Assembly: GCA_007136595.1 (NCBI GenBank)
Contig: SLGQ01000198.1
Coordinates: forward strand, 1 to 12,493
Direction of reading: 5' to 3'
Length of the DNA stretch: 12,493 bases
Source: Candidatus Sumerlaeota bacterium
GTDB taxonomy: Bacteria > UBP6 > UBA1177
The notes under the pieces were generated by a model. The model was not told where the DNA came from and did no database searches. It worked only from the letters and a program-made list of their open reading frames with translations. Both the position numbers and the translations under genes were made by a program. This document shows, piece after piece, positions 1 to 6,786 of this stretch (position 1 is the first letter of the stretch; the number at the start of each line of letters is the position of its first letter).

Positions 1-90
1 CCTGATATTGATGATATCCCTGATATTGATGATATCCCTGATATTGATGATATCCCTGATATTGATGATATCCCTGATATTGACGATGTT
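1..90 (+). repeat. 18-bp in-frame tandem repeat coding for PDIDDI
   Basis: Four identical 18-bp units (1-18, 19-36, 37-54, 55-72) are followed by a fifth with substitutions (73-90), and the array runs off the left edge. Each unit codes for Pro-Asp-Ile-Asp-Asp-Ile and contains a small inverted repeat, GATAT/ATATC around a 5-nt loop. The period is a multiple of three, so gain or loss of units keeps the frame. Perfect identity at the DNA level suggests recent expansion. Confidence 0.95.
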
Positions 91-405
91 CCCGATGATG
101 ATGAATATGGACAAATTGGTGTCAACATTGACCCTGTTGATGAGTTCCCGGGAGAGGATCTCGAAATACTGTGGGTGAGTGACGGGACTGATCGTGTTTT
201 CAGTTGCTCTTATCCCCATATTGAAGAATACAGTTATTTGTGGTTCAGGAACGGTTTGCTTATTGAAGGTGAAACAGGAAACAGCATAAATATTGTTGCG
301 GCAGAATTGATAAAAGGGGAGCAGTTGACCCTTGTTTTGACAACGGATGATGGTTCCCTGAGTGCAAGGTTAAGGATAACTCATCAAATTATTGATGGAA
401 TTTAA
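1..405 (+). CDS. C-terminal part of a surface protein: Asp-rich repeats plus PKD/Ig-like module (5' end outside window)
   Basis: The reading frame is open from the first base and ends at TAA 403-405, giving 134 residues of a longer protein. The first 30 residues are a PDIDDI hexapeptide repeat, four exact copies and one variant. An Ile/Val-rich module of about 95 residues follows, with the pattern ILWVSDG, DRVF, YSYLWFRNG and a final RITHQIIDGI. The same pattern occurs in the same order inside the next gene (its residues about 395-483), so the two proteins share this domain. The Trp-x-x-(N/D)-G pattern and alternating beta strands suggest a PKD- or Ig-like beta-sandwich, but I do not recognise the exact family. 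By analogy with its neighbours the missing N-terminus probably carries a lipoprotein signal. The next start codon is 46 nt downstream on the same strand, so co-transcription is likely. Confidence 0.8.
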   Translation, partial: PDIDDIPDIDDIPDIDDIPDIDDIPDIDDVPDDDEYGQIGVNIDPVDEFPGEDLEILWVSDGTDRVFSCSYPHIEEYSYLWFRNGLLIEGETGNSINIVAAELIKGEQLTLVLTTDDGSLSARLRITHQIIDGI

Positions 406-440
406 TTTGAATATGATGTTTTATTTTCTCTAACTTTTTT

Positions 441-446
441 GGAGGT
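441..446 (+). promoter_or_regulatory. Strong ribosome binding site for the 640-residue lipoprotein gene
   Basis: GGAGGT lies 5 nt before ATG 452, in a pyrimidine-rich leader. It fixes the start just ahead of a clear signal peptide. Confidence 0.8.
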
Positions 447-451
447 GTTTT

Positions 452-2374
452 ATGAGAAAAATTATGTTTTTTGCATTGGTGCTTATTTTTGCACTTGCAG
501 GTTTTGGTTGTTCAAACGACCTGAAAACAATTGAAGTTGCTGAAGGAAAAGGTGAAATCGCTGTTGCTGTAAGCACTTCACCGATTACCAAGACTATCTG
601 GCCCTCAGGTTGGGCAGACTCTATCGATTCTTTTACAGTTACTCTTCACAAAGATGGTCACCAGATCGGAGATGAAGTTGTAATAATGGCAGGTTCAGAA
701 GAGCCGAACCATGTTTTTGAAAACATTGATCCTGGAGATCATTATGAAATTCTTGTTGTTGCAAAAGATGACAGCGACAATATTCTCGGACAGGGTGATG
801 TTGATGATATTTCAGTTTTACCACTGGAAAAAACTCCAGTCATTATTACTGTTTACCCAACTCTTGAAGCCGGTGACGGATCATTCAGTATTACTCTGGA
901 ATGGCCCGATAACCTTACAAGACCGGTCAACAAAGTAGATGCTGACAGAAAGATGGTTGGAGAAGTTGACTGGAATGATGATGAAACTTGGCATCCTCTG
1001 TCTGGTATTTACAGTGGAACCTACGACAAAGACCCTGCAGAAGCCGGCTCTCACATTGTCCGTTTTAAACTTTATGATGATGAAGATGCGTTGATCTCCA
1101 CTGTTATTGAGGTTGTAAATGTTTATTCAAACTTCCATACAGAGGGGACAATTACACTTACAAAAGATGATTTTTATCCCGATCCTGATGATTTTGAAAC
1201 AGTTGTGGGTGAACTTGGTAACAATCAGGCACAATTTGCATTCAGAAATCACAATGATATGGGAACAGTTTATCTTGCAGGAACTTTCAATGGTTGGAAT
1301 CATCCTATTCCAGATGAAGTTGTTTTTGAATCGCCCAGAGCTGATTACATTGTTCACAGTGCGATAGTTGACAATAAAATTGAATTTGAAATTTGGAACA
1401 ATGATGACTTTACTTCACCATGGGATTTCACCAGTTGGGCAATAACCGTACCTTACACAACAGGAACCTTGACTGGAACGGATGTCACACTTGGGGAAGG
1501 TGGTAGAAAAGTTGTTATTTCAAACCTTAAATCAGAAGATGCTATTGTTATTCACATTGATGTTGCGGGCAACAAAATAAACATTTATCACGACGACAGA
1601 AGTGGCGGAATTGATATGGAAATCGAAGTTGATGAAGGTTTTGTCCATTATGATAACTTTGAAATAAGATGGTTAAATGATGGGGCAGGCAACAGAGTGT
1701 TTTATCCGACAGGTCACCCCGGTGGTCCGAACAGTTATTTCTGGATGATGAACGGTGAAGATGCGGGAGATGAAGAACAACTTATTGTTCCTGAGGGAGA
1801 CCTTAAAATCGGAGACCGCATTGCACTTGTGATGGAATACTTTGATGTAATTTCGATAAGCAGACAGCTTACAGTTACAAAAGAGATAATTGAAGGTATA
1901 ATGTCAGGTGGTGAACATTACGGTGAAATAACATATATTGACGGTATTTTTAATGAATTTGGTGGCAGATCTGGTCATTTTGCTGAAGGTTACTATGGTC
2001 ATTTGGGTAATTTAATTCAAGGAGATATGGAGGAGCTGGCAAGTTATGAAAATGGTAATATATATGTTATACAACAAAGTATGTATAACCCTGATCCAGG
2101 GACACAAATAATATTCCCGAACGGAACTCCGACAGGCACAGCACAAGTTGGTCTTAATCCGGGAGATGTCCGGATATTTGTAATGAATCCCGATATGAAC
2201 TGTGTTCACGCTTATGCTGAAGGAAGAATAGAAATTTATCACATTGATTTCTCTCATAGCGGAATGGTTGATTTTGCACATCACGATGGACAAAATCTCA
2301 ACCTTTACAGACCTCAACAATGGATGATAACAGACATGTTCCCTGAAGGGTGGTCAATCTGTCCTGAAGTCTGA
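452..2374 (+). CDS. Multidomain surface lipoprotein with CBM48-like motif and PKD/Ig-like module
   Basis: This is a 640-residue predicted exported protein. Residues 1-20 form a lipoprotein signal (Met-Arg-Lys, hydrophobic core, then GFGC with Cys20); the lipobox is non-canonical at -3. Residues about 30-137 and 140-240 look like two beta-sandwich segments. Residues 273-283 read VYLAGTFNGWN, the signature of the CBM48/AMPK-beta glycogen-binding E-set fold, within a beta-rich segment running to about 390. Residues about 395-483 repeat the PKD/Ig-like module that ends the preceding gene, again closing with EIIEGI. The C-terminal 155 residues (GEITYIDGIFNEFGG onwards) are not recognised. No catalytic motif was seen, so a binding or adhesive role is inferred, perhaps to a polysaccharide. 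The gene ends in TGA, 9 nt from the convergent stop of the Kazal lipoprotein gene. Exact ligand and family are unknown. Confidence 0.85.
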   Translation: MRKIMFFALVLIFALAGFGCSNDLKTIEVAEGKGEIAVAVSTSPITKTIWPSGWADSIDSFTVTLHKDGHQIGDEVVIMAGSEEPNHVFENIDPGDHYEILVVAKDDSDNILGQGDVDDISVLPLEKTPVIITVYPTLEAGDGSFSITLEWPDNLTRPVNKVDADRKMVGEVDWNDDETWHPLSGIYSGTYDKDPAEAGSHIVRFKLYDDEDALISTVIEVVNVYSNFHTEGTITLTKDDFYPDPDDFETVVGELGNNQAQFAFRNHNDMGTVYLAGTFNGWNHPIPDEVVFESPRADYIVHSAIVDNKIEFEIWNNDDFTSPWDFTSWAITVPYTTGTLTGTDVTLGEGGRKVVISNLKSEDAIVIHIDVAGNKINIYHDDRSGGIDMEIEVDEGFVHYDNFEIRWLNDGAGNRVFYPTGHPGGPNSYFWMMNGEDAGDEEQLIVPEGDLKIGDRIALVMEYFDVISISRQLTVTKEIIEGIMSGGEHYGEITYIDGIFNEFGGRSGHFAEGYYGHLGNLIQGDMEELASYENGNIYVIQQSMYNPDPGTQIIFPNGTPTGTAQVGLNPGDVRIFVMNPDMNCVHAYAEGRIEIYHIDFSHSGMVDFAHHDGQNLNLYRPQQWMITDMFPEGWSICPEV

Positions 2375-2383
2375 TATTATCTA

Positions 2384-3367
2384 TTATCCGAACGGGTTGA
2401 ATTTAAGTTTAAAACTATGAAAGTTGAAAACTTTTTTCACTTCATCTTCTTCTCTTTCAGTGATAAATATTGATCCGCTAAGGTTCCCGACGGGAAGAGG
2501 ATCTCCAATAGAGTCCCTTTTAAACCACTGAGCATTGCTGTTTCCTTTTGTAAGATCAATTTCACAGGGAAGTTCTTTTGTGCATGTTAAGCGGGGAATT
2601 TCATCCCTCCAGATCGTAAAAACAAGATGATTAGCCTTTTTTTCACCCTCTTTTTTGAAATTGAAAGTGATTTCTATTGTACTTTTTGTGTATTTTGCTT
2701 TAACAGGAGCATCAAAAATGTGTTGAGTAGCATTTTCATTTATTACCGCCTCACCATTTAAAACTATAGGAGGCATACCTGTGTCTGAATAATTATATAC
2801 CACTGTTGACGGACATTCTCCGTCAAAATCAACATTTACTCCATATGAATGGGCTTCACATTTATTCCCGTAAGTTTTTCCGTCACACCCACAGACCGGA
2901 GCAAATATGGGACTGCATATCATTCCAATATCACTGCATATTCCTTCACCTTTGCAGTCTCCGTCATCTTTTTTGCAGAACTGATTTCCTGCCAGACACT
3001 CAAGATGGTCAAAACAGAGTACAGTTTCATCATTTACTTCATCATCATCTTCTATCTCGAAGTCATCTTCAATCTCAAAGTCATCCAGAGTCTCAAAGTC
3101 ATCCAGAGTCTCAAAGTCATCCAGAGTCTCAAAGTCATCCAGAGTCTCAAAGTCATCCTCTATCTCAAAGTCATCTTCAATCTCAAAATCATCCAGAGTC
3201 TCAAAGTCATCCTCGATCTCAAAGTCCCCCGTCTCATCGGTCTCAAAGTCTCCCGTCTCATCAGTCTCAAAGTCTCCATCATGGTGCACAGTTTTTTTAC
3301 TTTCTTCACAACCCGCAGTAAAAATGAAAATAACACTTAAAACTAATAAAAATAAAAGCTTTTTCAA
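2384..3367 (-). CDS. Lipoprotein with acidic repeat linker and Kazal-type domain
   Basis: The protein has 327 residues from a TTG start at 3367. This start is preferred over the ATG 24 codons upstream because a purine-rich AAGGGGG precedes it at good spacing and it opens directly into a signal peptide (MKKLLFLLVL..., TAGC, Cys20). Residues 32-107 are an acidic linker of two 8-residue units (DFETDETG-type) and ten 6-residue units (DFETLD or DFEIED). Residues about 118-187 hold ten cysteines; C-x7-CGCDGKTYGNKC-x4-YGV...DGEC at 151-185 is a Kazal-type protease-inhibitor signature, preceded by a second Cys cluster (118-144). The last 140 residues are beta-rich, unrecognised, and contain two more Cys, giving an even total apart from the lipid-bearing Cys20. 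Kazal domains inhibit serine proteases in animals; in bacteria inhibition is not assured, so protease defence or adhesion is inference. Confidence 0.85.
   Translation of the reverse strand: MKKLLFLLVLSVIFIFTAGCEESKKTVHHDGDFETDETGDFETDETGDFEIEDDFETLDDFEIEDDFEIEDDFETLDDFETLDDFETLDDFETLDDFEIEDDFEIEDDDEVNDETVLCFDHLECLAGNQFCKKDDGDCKGEGICSDIGMICSPIFAPVCGCDGKTYGNKCEAHSYGVNVDFDGECPSTVVYNYSDTGMPPIVLNGEAVINENATQHIFDAPVKAKYTKSTIEITFNFKKEGEKKANHLVFTIWRDEIPRLTCTKELPCEIDLTKGNSNAQWFKRDSIGDPLPVGNLSGSIFITEREEDEVKKVFNFHSFKLKFNPFG
3044..3274 (-). repeat. Tandem repeats (18 and 24 bp) coding for the DFETLD/DFEIED linker
   Basis: On the plus strand four exact 18-bp copies start at 3073, 3091, 3109 and 3127, flanked by variants of the same unit; in total ten hexapeptide units are coded. 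The promoter-side end (about 3224-3274) has a 24-bp unit coding for GDFETDET. All periods are multiples of three, so length changes stay in frame. The array opens long spurious frames on the plus strand. Confidence 0.95.
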
Positions 3368-3372
3368 AACAC

Positions 3373-3379
3373 ACCCCCT
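3373..3379 (-). promoter_or_regulatory. Ribosome binding site supporting TTG start at 3367
   Basis: On the minus strand AAGGGGG lies 5-6 nt before TTG 3367. No comparable purine-rich site precedes the longer ATG alternative, and the signal peptide begins at the TTG. Confidence 0.6.
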
Positions 3380-3404
3380 TAAAAATTCAATTGTTAACAG
3401 ACTC

Positions 3405-3433
3405 ATACTAAACAAATTGTCTGAAAAATGCAA
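3405..3433 (-). promoter_or_regulatory. Possible sigma-70-type promoter for the Kazal lipoprotein gene
   Basis: On the minus strand TTGCAT (3428-3433) and TAGTAT (3405-3410) are separated by 17 nt. The match is moderate (3/6 and 4/6), but spacing and position, about 40 nt before the TTG start, fit. It lies in the 82-nt gap after the FG-GAP gene. Confidence 0.35.
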
Positions 3434-3449
3434 GAGCAATGTGATTTTA

Positions 3450-4964
3450 CTATTCTAATGTATGAATATACTCAGGCATTCCGATAATAAGATGCTGATG
3501 GATTATTCCTCCATCAATGTTCCCAACATTTCTTATTGATGAGCCAAATCCGCCCGTTGTTGTTTCAGGTTGCCAGGGACACTCAACAAGCTCCTCAACA
3601 TTGTCAGGAGTAATTTGAGCACAAAGAACTCTTCCATGATCCTTAAAATGTTTTCCACCGGCAACAAGAATAGTTTTTCCATCTTTGTCGTTTATAGTGT
3701 CAAAATCGGTGAAACTGCCGTTATTTCCCATATCCAATGAAGGTGGAACTGTAACTGTAAATAATTCGGTCAATGTTTCAGGGTCGTAAAAATAAATTGT
3801 CCCGTTTTTGCCGGCTTTTGGAGCTATTACACCGAGCAGGGTTTTATCCTCAACTTCAACAAGTTTGATAACTGACCCGAATTGAGAAGTGATCGGTCCG
3901 AAAACTGTGAGTGATGGACCGTCCTGCCAGTCTGTTCCGCCATGATAGATATAAACTCCTCCACCGCTTGGAGCAACCGCACTTCCTTTAATTCCCCATC
4001 CTGAAACTATGAGATCTTTAACTCCGTCACCGTTAATATCTTCAAGGAGCATACTGCTTCCGAAATACTGCGCTTTTTCTTCAAATTCAGGCAACAGCAC
4101 CCAGGATTCATTTTTTTCAAGTCCATCGGCAGTTCCTTTAAAAAATGCCACCATTCCCGGACTTCCTCCACCTGTCAATTCAGGACCGGCATTCTGTCCA
4201 CCTGCCAAAACATCGGCAAATCCATCTCCGTCAATATCACCGCACACTAGTGACTGGCTCATTGAATCGGCTCTTTGAATGTAAGTGCCAGAAAGTCTTG
4301 AAATTGAAGTGTTTTTTGTGCTCCAGCCATGTTCCGACCCGTAAAAAACAACAATTTCTCCTGCGGCAAACAGCGTTCCGTATGTTGCAAGATGTGAAGA
4401 GACAACAATGTCATCAAATCCGTCATTGTTTATGTCGCAAACTCCCGCTACAGTAAATCCGAACCCTGCGTTAAGAGAAAGGTCAGGGTGAGTTAGTCTT
4501 TGTGCCCTATCAAGGTCAACTCCGGAAACTACTTTAACTTTCACAGAAAAAACATAAAGAACACCGGTTGCTTTTTCAAAATCATAAGGAGGAATAGATT
4601 CATGAATTGCACTCACAGCCCAGTAATCATCATTCAGGCGAAAGATGGAATATCAGAAAAATCCTCCCTGCCCGAGAATTGTGTGATGTTTTTCAGGTCT
4701 ATCAAAAGAAAAACGACTGTTGTCAAAAATAACAATTCCGCCAGTCTGGATTATTTGGGGTTCATCGGCATCATCAACTTCATCAGGGTATTCATCTGAA
4801 ATTTCATCAGGATATTCAACATCGTTTTCAAATTCATCGGAAAATTCTTTGTCATTAGAATCATTGATAAAGTCAGCATCCGGGTCACTGCTTTTTTCTG
4901 TGCTTTCTTTGCACGATGAAATAAACACCGCCATAAAAAGCAGTATAATGATCGATTTTCGCAT
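3450..4964 (-). pseudogene. FG-GAP beta-propeller lipoprotein gene interrupted by an in-frame TGA (4653-4655)
   Basis: Two open segments, 4964-4656 (103 codons) and 4652-3450, lie in the same frame and are separated only by one TGA. The first starts at ATG 4964 behind AAGGAG and has a lipoprotein signal with a canonical lipobox ISSC (Cys18). It continues with an acidic linker (residues about 27-68, YPDEISDEYPDEVDDADEP) and a strand GGIVIFDN that looks like the velcro strand of a propeller. The second holds about seven FG-GAP blades with DINNDGFDD, DIDGDGFAD and DINGDGVKD calcium-type loops; the last blade ends at IIGMPEYIHTLE and lacks its final strand, which the N-terminal strand would supply. 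The TGA falls where other blades have the Gly of FGxS (FF-stop-YSI), consistent with GGA to TGA. The GTG at 4616 has no ribosome site, so separate translation is unlikely. It is a nonsense mutation or a sequencing/assembly error; readthrough is less likely. Cell-surface adhesion is inferred from the fold. Confidence 0.8.
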
Positions 4965-4969
4965 TTTAG

Positions 4970-4975
4970 CTCCTT
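4970..4975 (-). promoter_or_regulatory. Ribosome binding site of the FG-GAP lipoprotein gene
   Basis: On the minus strand AAGGAG lies 5 nt before ATG 4964. The initiation signal is intact, so a 103-residue truncated lipoprotein could still be made from this locus. Confidence 0.75.
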
Positions 4976-4987
4976 AAAAATTTAAAA

Positions 4988-5902
4988 TTATTCATAAGTT
5001 ATTTGATCCTTCCCATTTTTTTTGGATTGATACATCAATTTATCGGCTCTGTTCACCACCGATTGAACAGTATCGTTTTCATCCAGCATGGTTGCTCCAC
5101 CTGAAACTGTAGCTGAAAGTTTTTCCTCTTCATCATAAAAAAACGATTCACTTACAAGCTTCCTGAGAGTTTCCGCTCTCTCTTTAAATTGAGATCGATT
5201 TATGTTGCTGAGAACAACAATGAATTCTTCTCCTCCCCATCTTGCAATATGATCAAAGCTTCTTATGCTTTCCCGGAAGGTGTTTGCGATCATTTTTAAC
5301 ACTTTGTCACCAATATTATGAGAATAGTTATCATTGATTGATTTGAAATTGTCAATGTCAAAAAAAATCACTCCACTGTCCCAGTTGAACCTTTTTTTCT
5401 CTGCAATTCTGTCTGTTATTATTTTTTCTCCGTACCTTCTGTTTGCAATTCCTGTAAGAGGGTCTAGCATAGATAGTTTTTCCAGCTCTTTAACTCTTTC
5501 TTCGAGATTTTTCTTTGAGTTTGCCTGTGTGAATATTTCAACAGCACCTGTAACTGTTCCTGAATCATCTGCAATAGGCATTATTCTGACAGACACAGGA
5601 ATTCTGTGCCCATTTTTATGGTGAAGATAAACTGAAGTTTCCTTTTCACTTTTTTCATTAATAGCCTGAAGAAGAGGACAGTTGCCGGTACAAAGGCTTT
5701 TGCCTTCGGTGTCAACATGAACAAGCAGATTGTCCATACATTTATGTCCGACAATTTCATCCTTAGTAAATCCGGTCATTTCTTCGGCAGCTTTATTCCA
5801 GATCGTAATATTCCTTTCAGTATCAACAAGGTATATCCCCTCAAAAAGTTGATCGAAGAGAATAGAAAGTGTTTTTTCATCAAATTTCAAAAGCATCTCC
5901 AT
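4988..5902 (-). CDS. PAS-GGDEF diguanylate cyclase
   Basis: This 304-residue soluble protein has no membrane segment. Residues about 9-127 form a PAS sensor domain (GIYLVDTERNITIWNKAAEEMTGF) with an unusual His/Cys-rich stretch: H53, C55, H62, then C71-x3-C75 followed by PLLQA. A short coiled linker (128-145) leads to a complete GGDEF domain: DPLTGIANRR at 147-156, FDIDNFKSIND at 181-191, an RxxD inhibitory site (RSFD, 214-217) and the active-site GGEEF at 223-227 with the usual 5-residue spacing. The sequence therefore predicts an active cyclase making c-di-GMP from two GTP, with product feedback. No clear Shine-Dalgarno precedes the ATG at 5902. The FG-GAP gene starts 23 nt downstream on the same strand, so the two are probably co-transcribed; whether this cyclase controls surface adhesins is conjecture. 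The signal sensed is unknown. Confidence 0.93.
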   Translation of the reverse strand: MEMLLKFDEKTLSILFDQLFEGIYLVDTERNITIWNKAAEEMTGFTKDEIVGHKCMDNLLVHVDTEGKSLCTGNCPLLQAINEKSEKETSVYLHHKNGHRIPVSVRIMPIADDSGTVTGAVEIFTQANSKKNLEERVKELEKLSMLDPLTGIANRRYGEKIITDRIAEKKRFNWDSGVIFFDIDNFKSINDNYSHNIGDKVLKMIANTFRESIRSFDHIARWGGEEFIVVLSNINRSQFKERAETLRKLVSESFFYDEEEKLSATVSGGATMLDENDTVQSVVNRADKLMYQSKKNGKDQITYE

Positions 5903-5994
5903 TAAATATCAAAAAACATATAAATTGAATTGTAAGCTTTTTGTCTGAATAGTCCATAAATTGTCCAGGTCGCTGAAAGCTGTTGTTTAAAATA

Positions 5995-6023
5995 TTGACG
6001 AAACTTCATAATTAAAGTAGAAG
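5995..6023 (+). promoter_or_regulatory. Possible promoter of the flavodoxin-family reductase gene
   Basis: TTGACG (5995-6000) and TAGAAG (6018-6023) are spaced by 17 nt, within the 150-nt divergent gap between the cyclase and reductase genes. The -35 is good and the -10 weak. Confidence 0.35.
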
Positions 6024-6052
6024 AAGGGGTTGGTTTAAGCAAGGAGGAGATG

Positions 6053-6625
6053 ATGAAAGTTGTTGCTTTTAATGGAAGTCCGAGAGAAAAAGGGAATACT
6101 GCCTCAATGATAAGGGAAGTTTTCAAAGTTCTCGAAAAGGAAGGTATTGAATGTGAGTTGGTGCAGATAGGGGGAAATGTTATCAGAGGATGTCAGGCTT
6201 GCGGAAAGTGCAGGGAACTTCAAAACAAAAGGTGCATAATTGAAAATGATCTTGTGAACAGTTCCATTGCAAAAATGATCGAAGCAGATGGAATAATTAT
6301 AGGTTCTCCAACTTACTTTGCTTCACTTACTTCAGAAACCAAAGCATTTATAGACAGATGCGGCTATGTTTCAAGATCTAACGGCAATTTGTTCAAAAGA
6401 AAAGCGGGTGTTGCTGTCACTGCCGTAAGAAGAGCGGGGGCATTGAATGTGTTTCAGGCAATAAACAATTTTTATCTCATATCTGAAATGATAGTTCCCG
6501 GGTCTGTTTACTGGAACCTCTCAATAGCAAGAGACCTTGATGATTTTGCAAAAGATGAAGAGGGAATTAAAACTATGGAAATCCTTGGGGAAAATATGGC
6601 GTGGCTGTTAAAGAAACTTTCATAA
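6053..6625 (+). CDS. Flavodoxin-fold NAD(P)H-dependent FMN reductase / iron-sulfur flavoprotein-like
   Basis: Two ATGs lie in tandem (6050, 6053). AAGGAGG at 6041-6047 sits 2 nt from the first and 5 nt from the second, so 6053 is chosen, giving 190 residues. FNGSPREKGNT (6-16) is the FMN phosphate-binding loop of the flavodoxin-like reductase family, and GSPTYFASLTSETKAFIDRCG (about residues 83-103) is the conserved second flavin region. Cysteines at 47, 50, 53 and 61 (C-x2-C-x2-C-x7-C) resemble the compact cluster motif of archaeal iron-sulfur flavoproteins, where the last spacing is shorter. The protein may thus carry a 4Fe-4S cluster and act as a cytosolic electron carrier or reductase. 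Similar Cys are also found in family members without proven clusters, so cofactor content is uncertain. It appears to be a single-gene unit; the next gene begins 161 nt later. Confidence 0.85.
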   Translation: MKVVAFNGSPREKGNTASMIREVFKVLEKEGIECELVQIGGNVIRGCQACGKCRELQNKRCIIENDLVNSSIAKMIEADGIIIGSPTYFASLTSETKAFIDRCGYVSRSNGNLFKRKAGVAVTAVRRAGALNVFQAINNFYLISEMIVPGSVYWNLSIARDLDDFAKDEEGIKTMEILGENMAWLLKKLS

Positions 6626-6724
6626 AAGTTGTTATTTAAGGGGTGTCAGTCAGATATTGGAAACTTGTTTTCTGTCAAAAATCAACTGAAAATTTTTAGG
6701 GGAACTTCAGATGTCTCATTATAC

Positions 6725-6753
6725 TTGACTTTAGACAGTTGTTTTGCTAACTT
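6725..6753 (+). promoter_or_regulatory. Possible extended -10 promoter for the barrel-protein/CpsB-like pair
   Basis: TTGACT (6725-6730), a 17-nt spacer and TAACTT (6748-6753) preceded by TG at 6745-6746 resemble an extended -10 promoter. The start at 6787 is 33 nt further on. The rest of the 161-nt gap (6626-6786) shows no gene or clear terminator. Confidence 0.4.
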
Positions 6754-6786
6754 TCTTATGAAAAAAGAACTTTGCAGAGGTGTTTT

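Noticed and set aside
1..90. CRISPR-like or non-coding satellite array
   Set aside because: The units are contiguous without spacers and code in frame for a repetitive peptide within an open frame.
2806..3340. Two overlapping long open frames on the plus strand rich in Ser-Gln-Ser-His or Leu-Lys-Val-Ile repeats
   Set aside because: They are antisense shadows of the acidic tandem repeat and Kazal coding region; they have no start signals and only mirror the repeat in other frames.
4145..4456. Plus-strand open frames opposite the FG-GAP, PAS-GGDEF, rpoH and tpiA genes
   Set aside because: All lie opposite genes with clear family motifs and show low-complexity or antisense composition with no start signals.
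3450..4616. Independent FG-GAP gene starting at GTG 4616
   Set aside because: No ribosome site or signal peptide precedes it, and the frame continues upstream through the TGA with blade-like sequence (RLNDDYWAV).
4653..4655. Selenocysteine at the in-frame TGA
   Set aside because: The position corresponds to a structural Gly in a non-redox propeller blade, and no reason for selenocysteine exists in this family.
3450..4964. Use of an alternative genetic code (TGA read as Gly or Trp)
   Set aside because: The expected residue at the TGA is Gly, as in SR1/Gracilibacteria, but TGA ends the 640-residue lipoprotein, rpoH, the small lipoprotein and the membrane protein at natural places, so a standard code is in use.
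6050..6052. First of two tandem ATGs as the start of the reductase gene
   Set aside because: It is only 2 nt from the AAGGAGG site; the second ATG has normal spacing.
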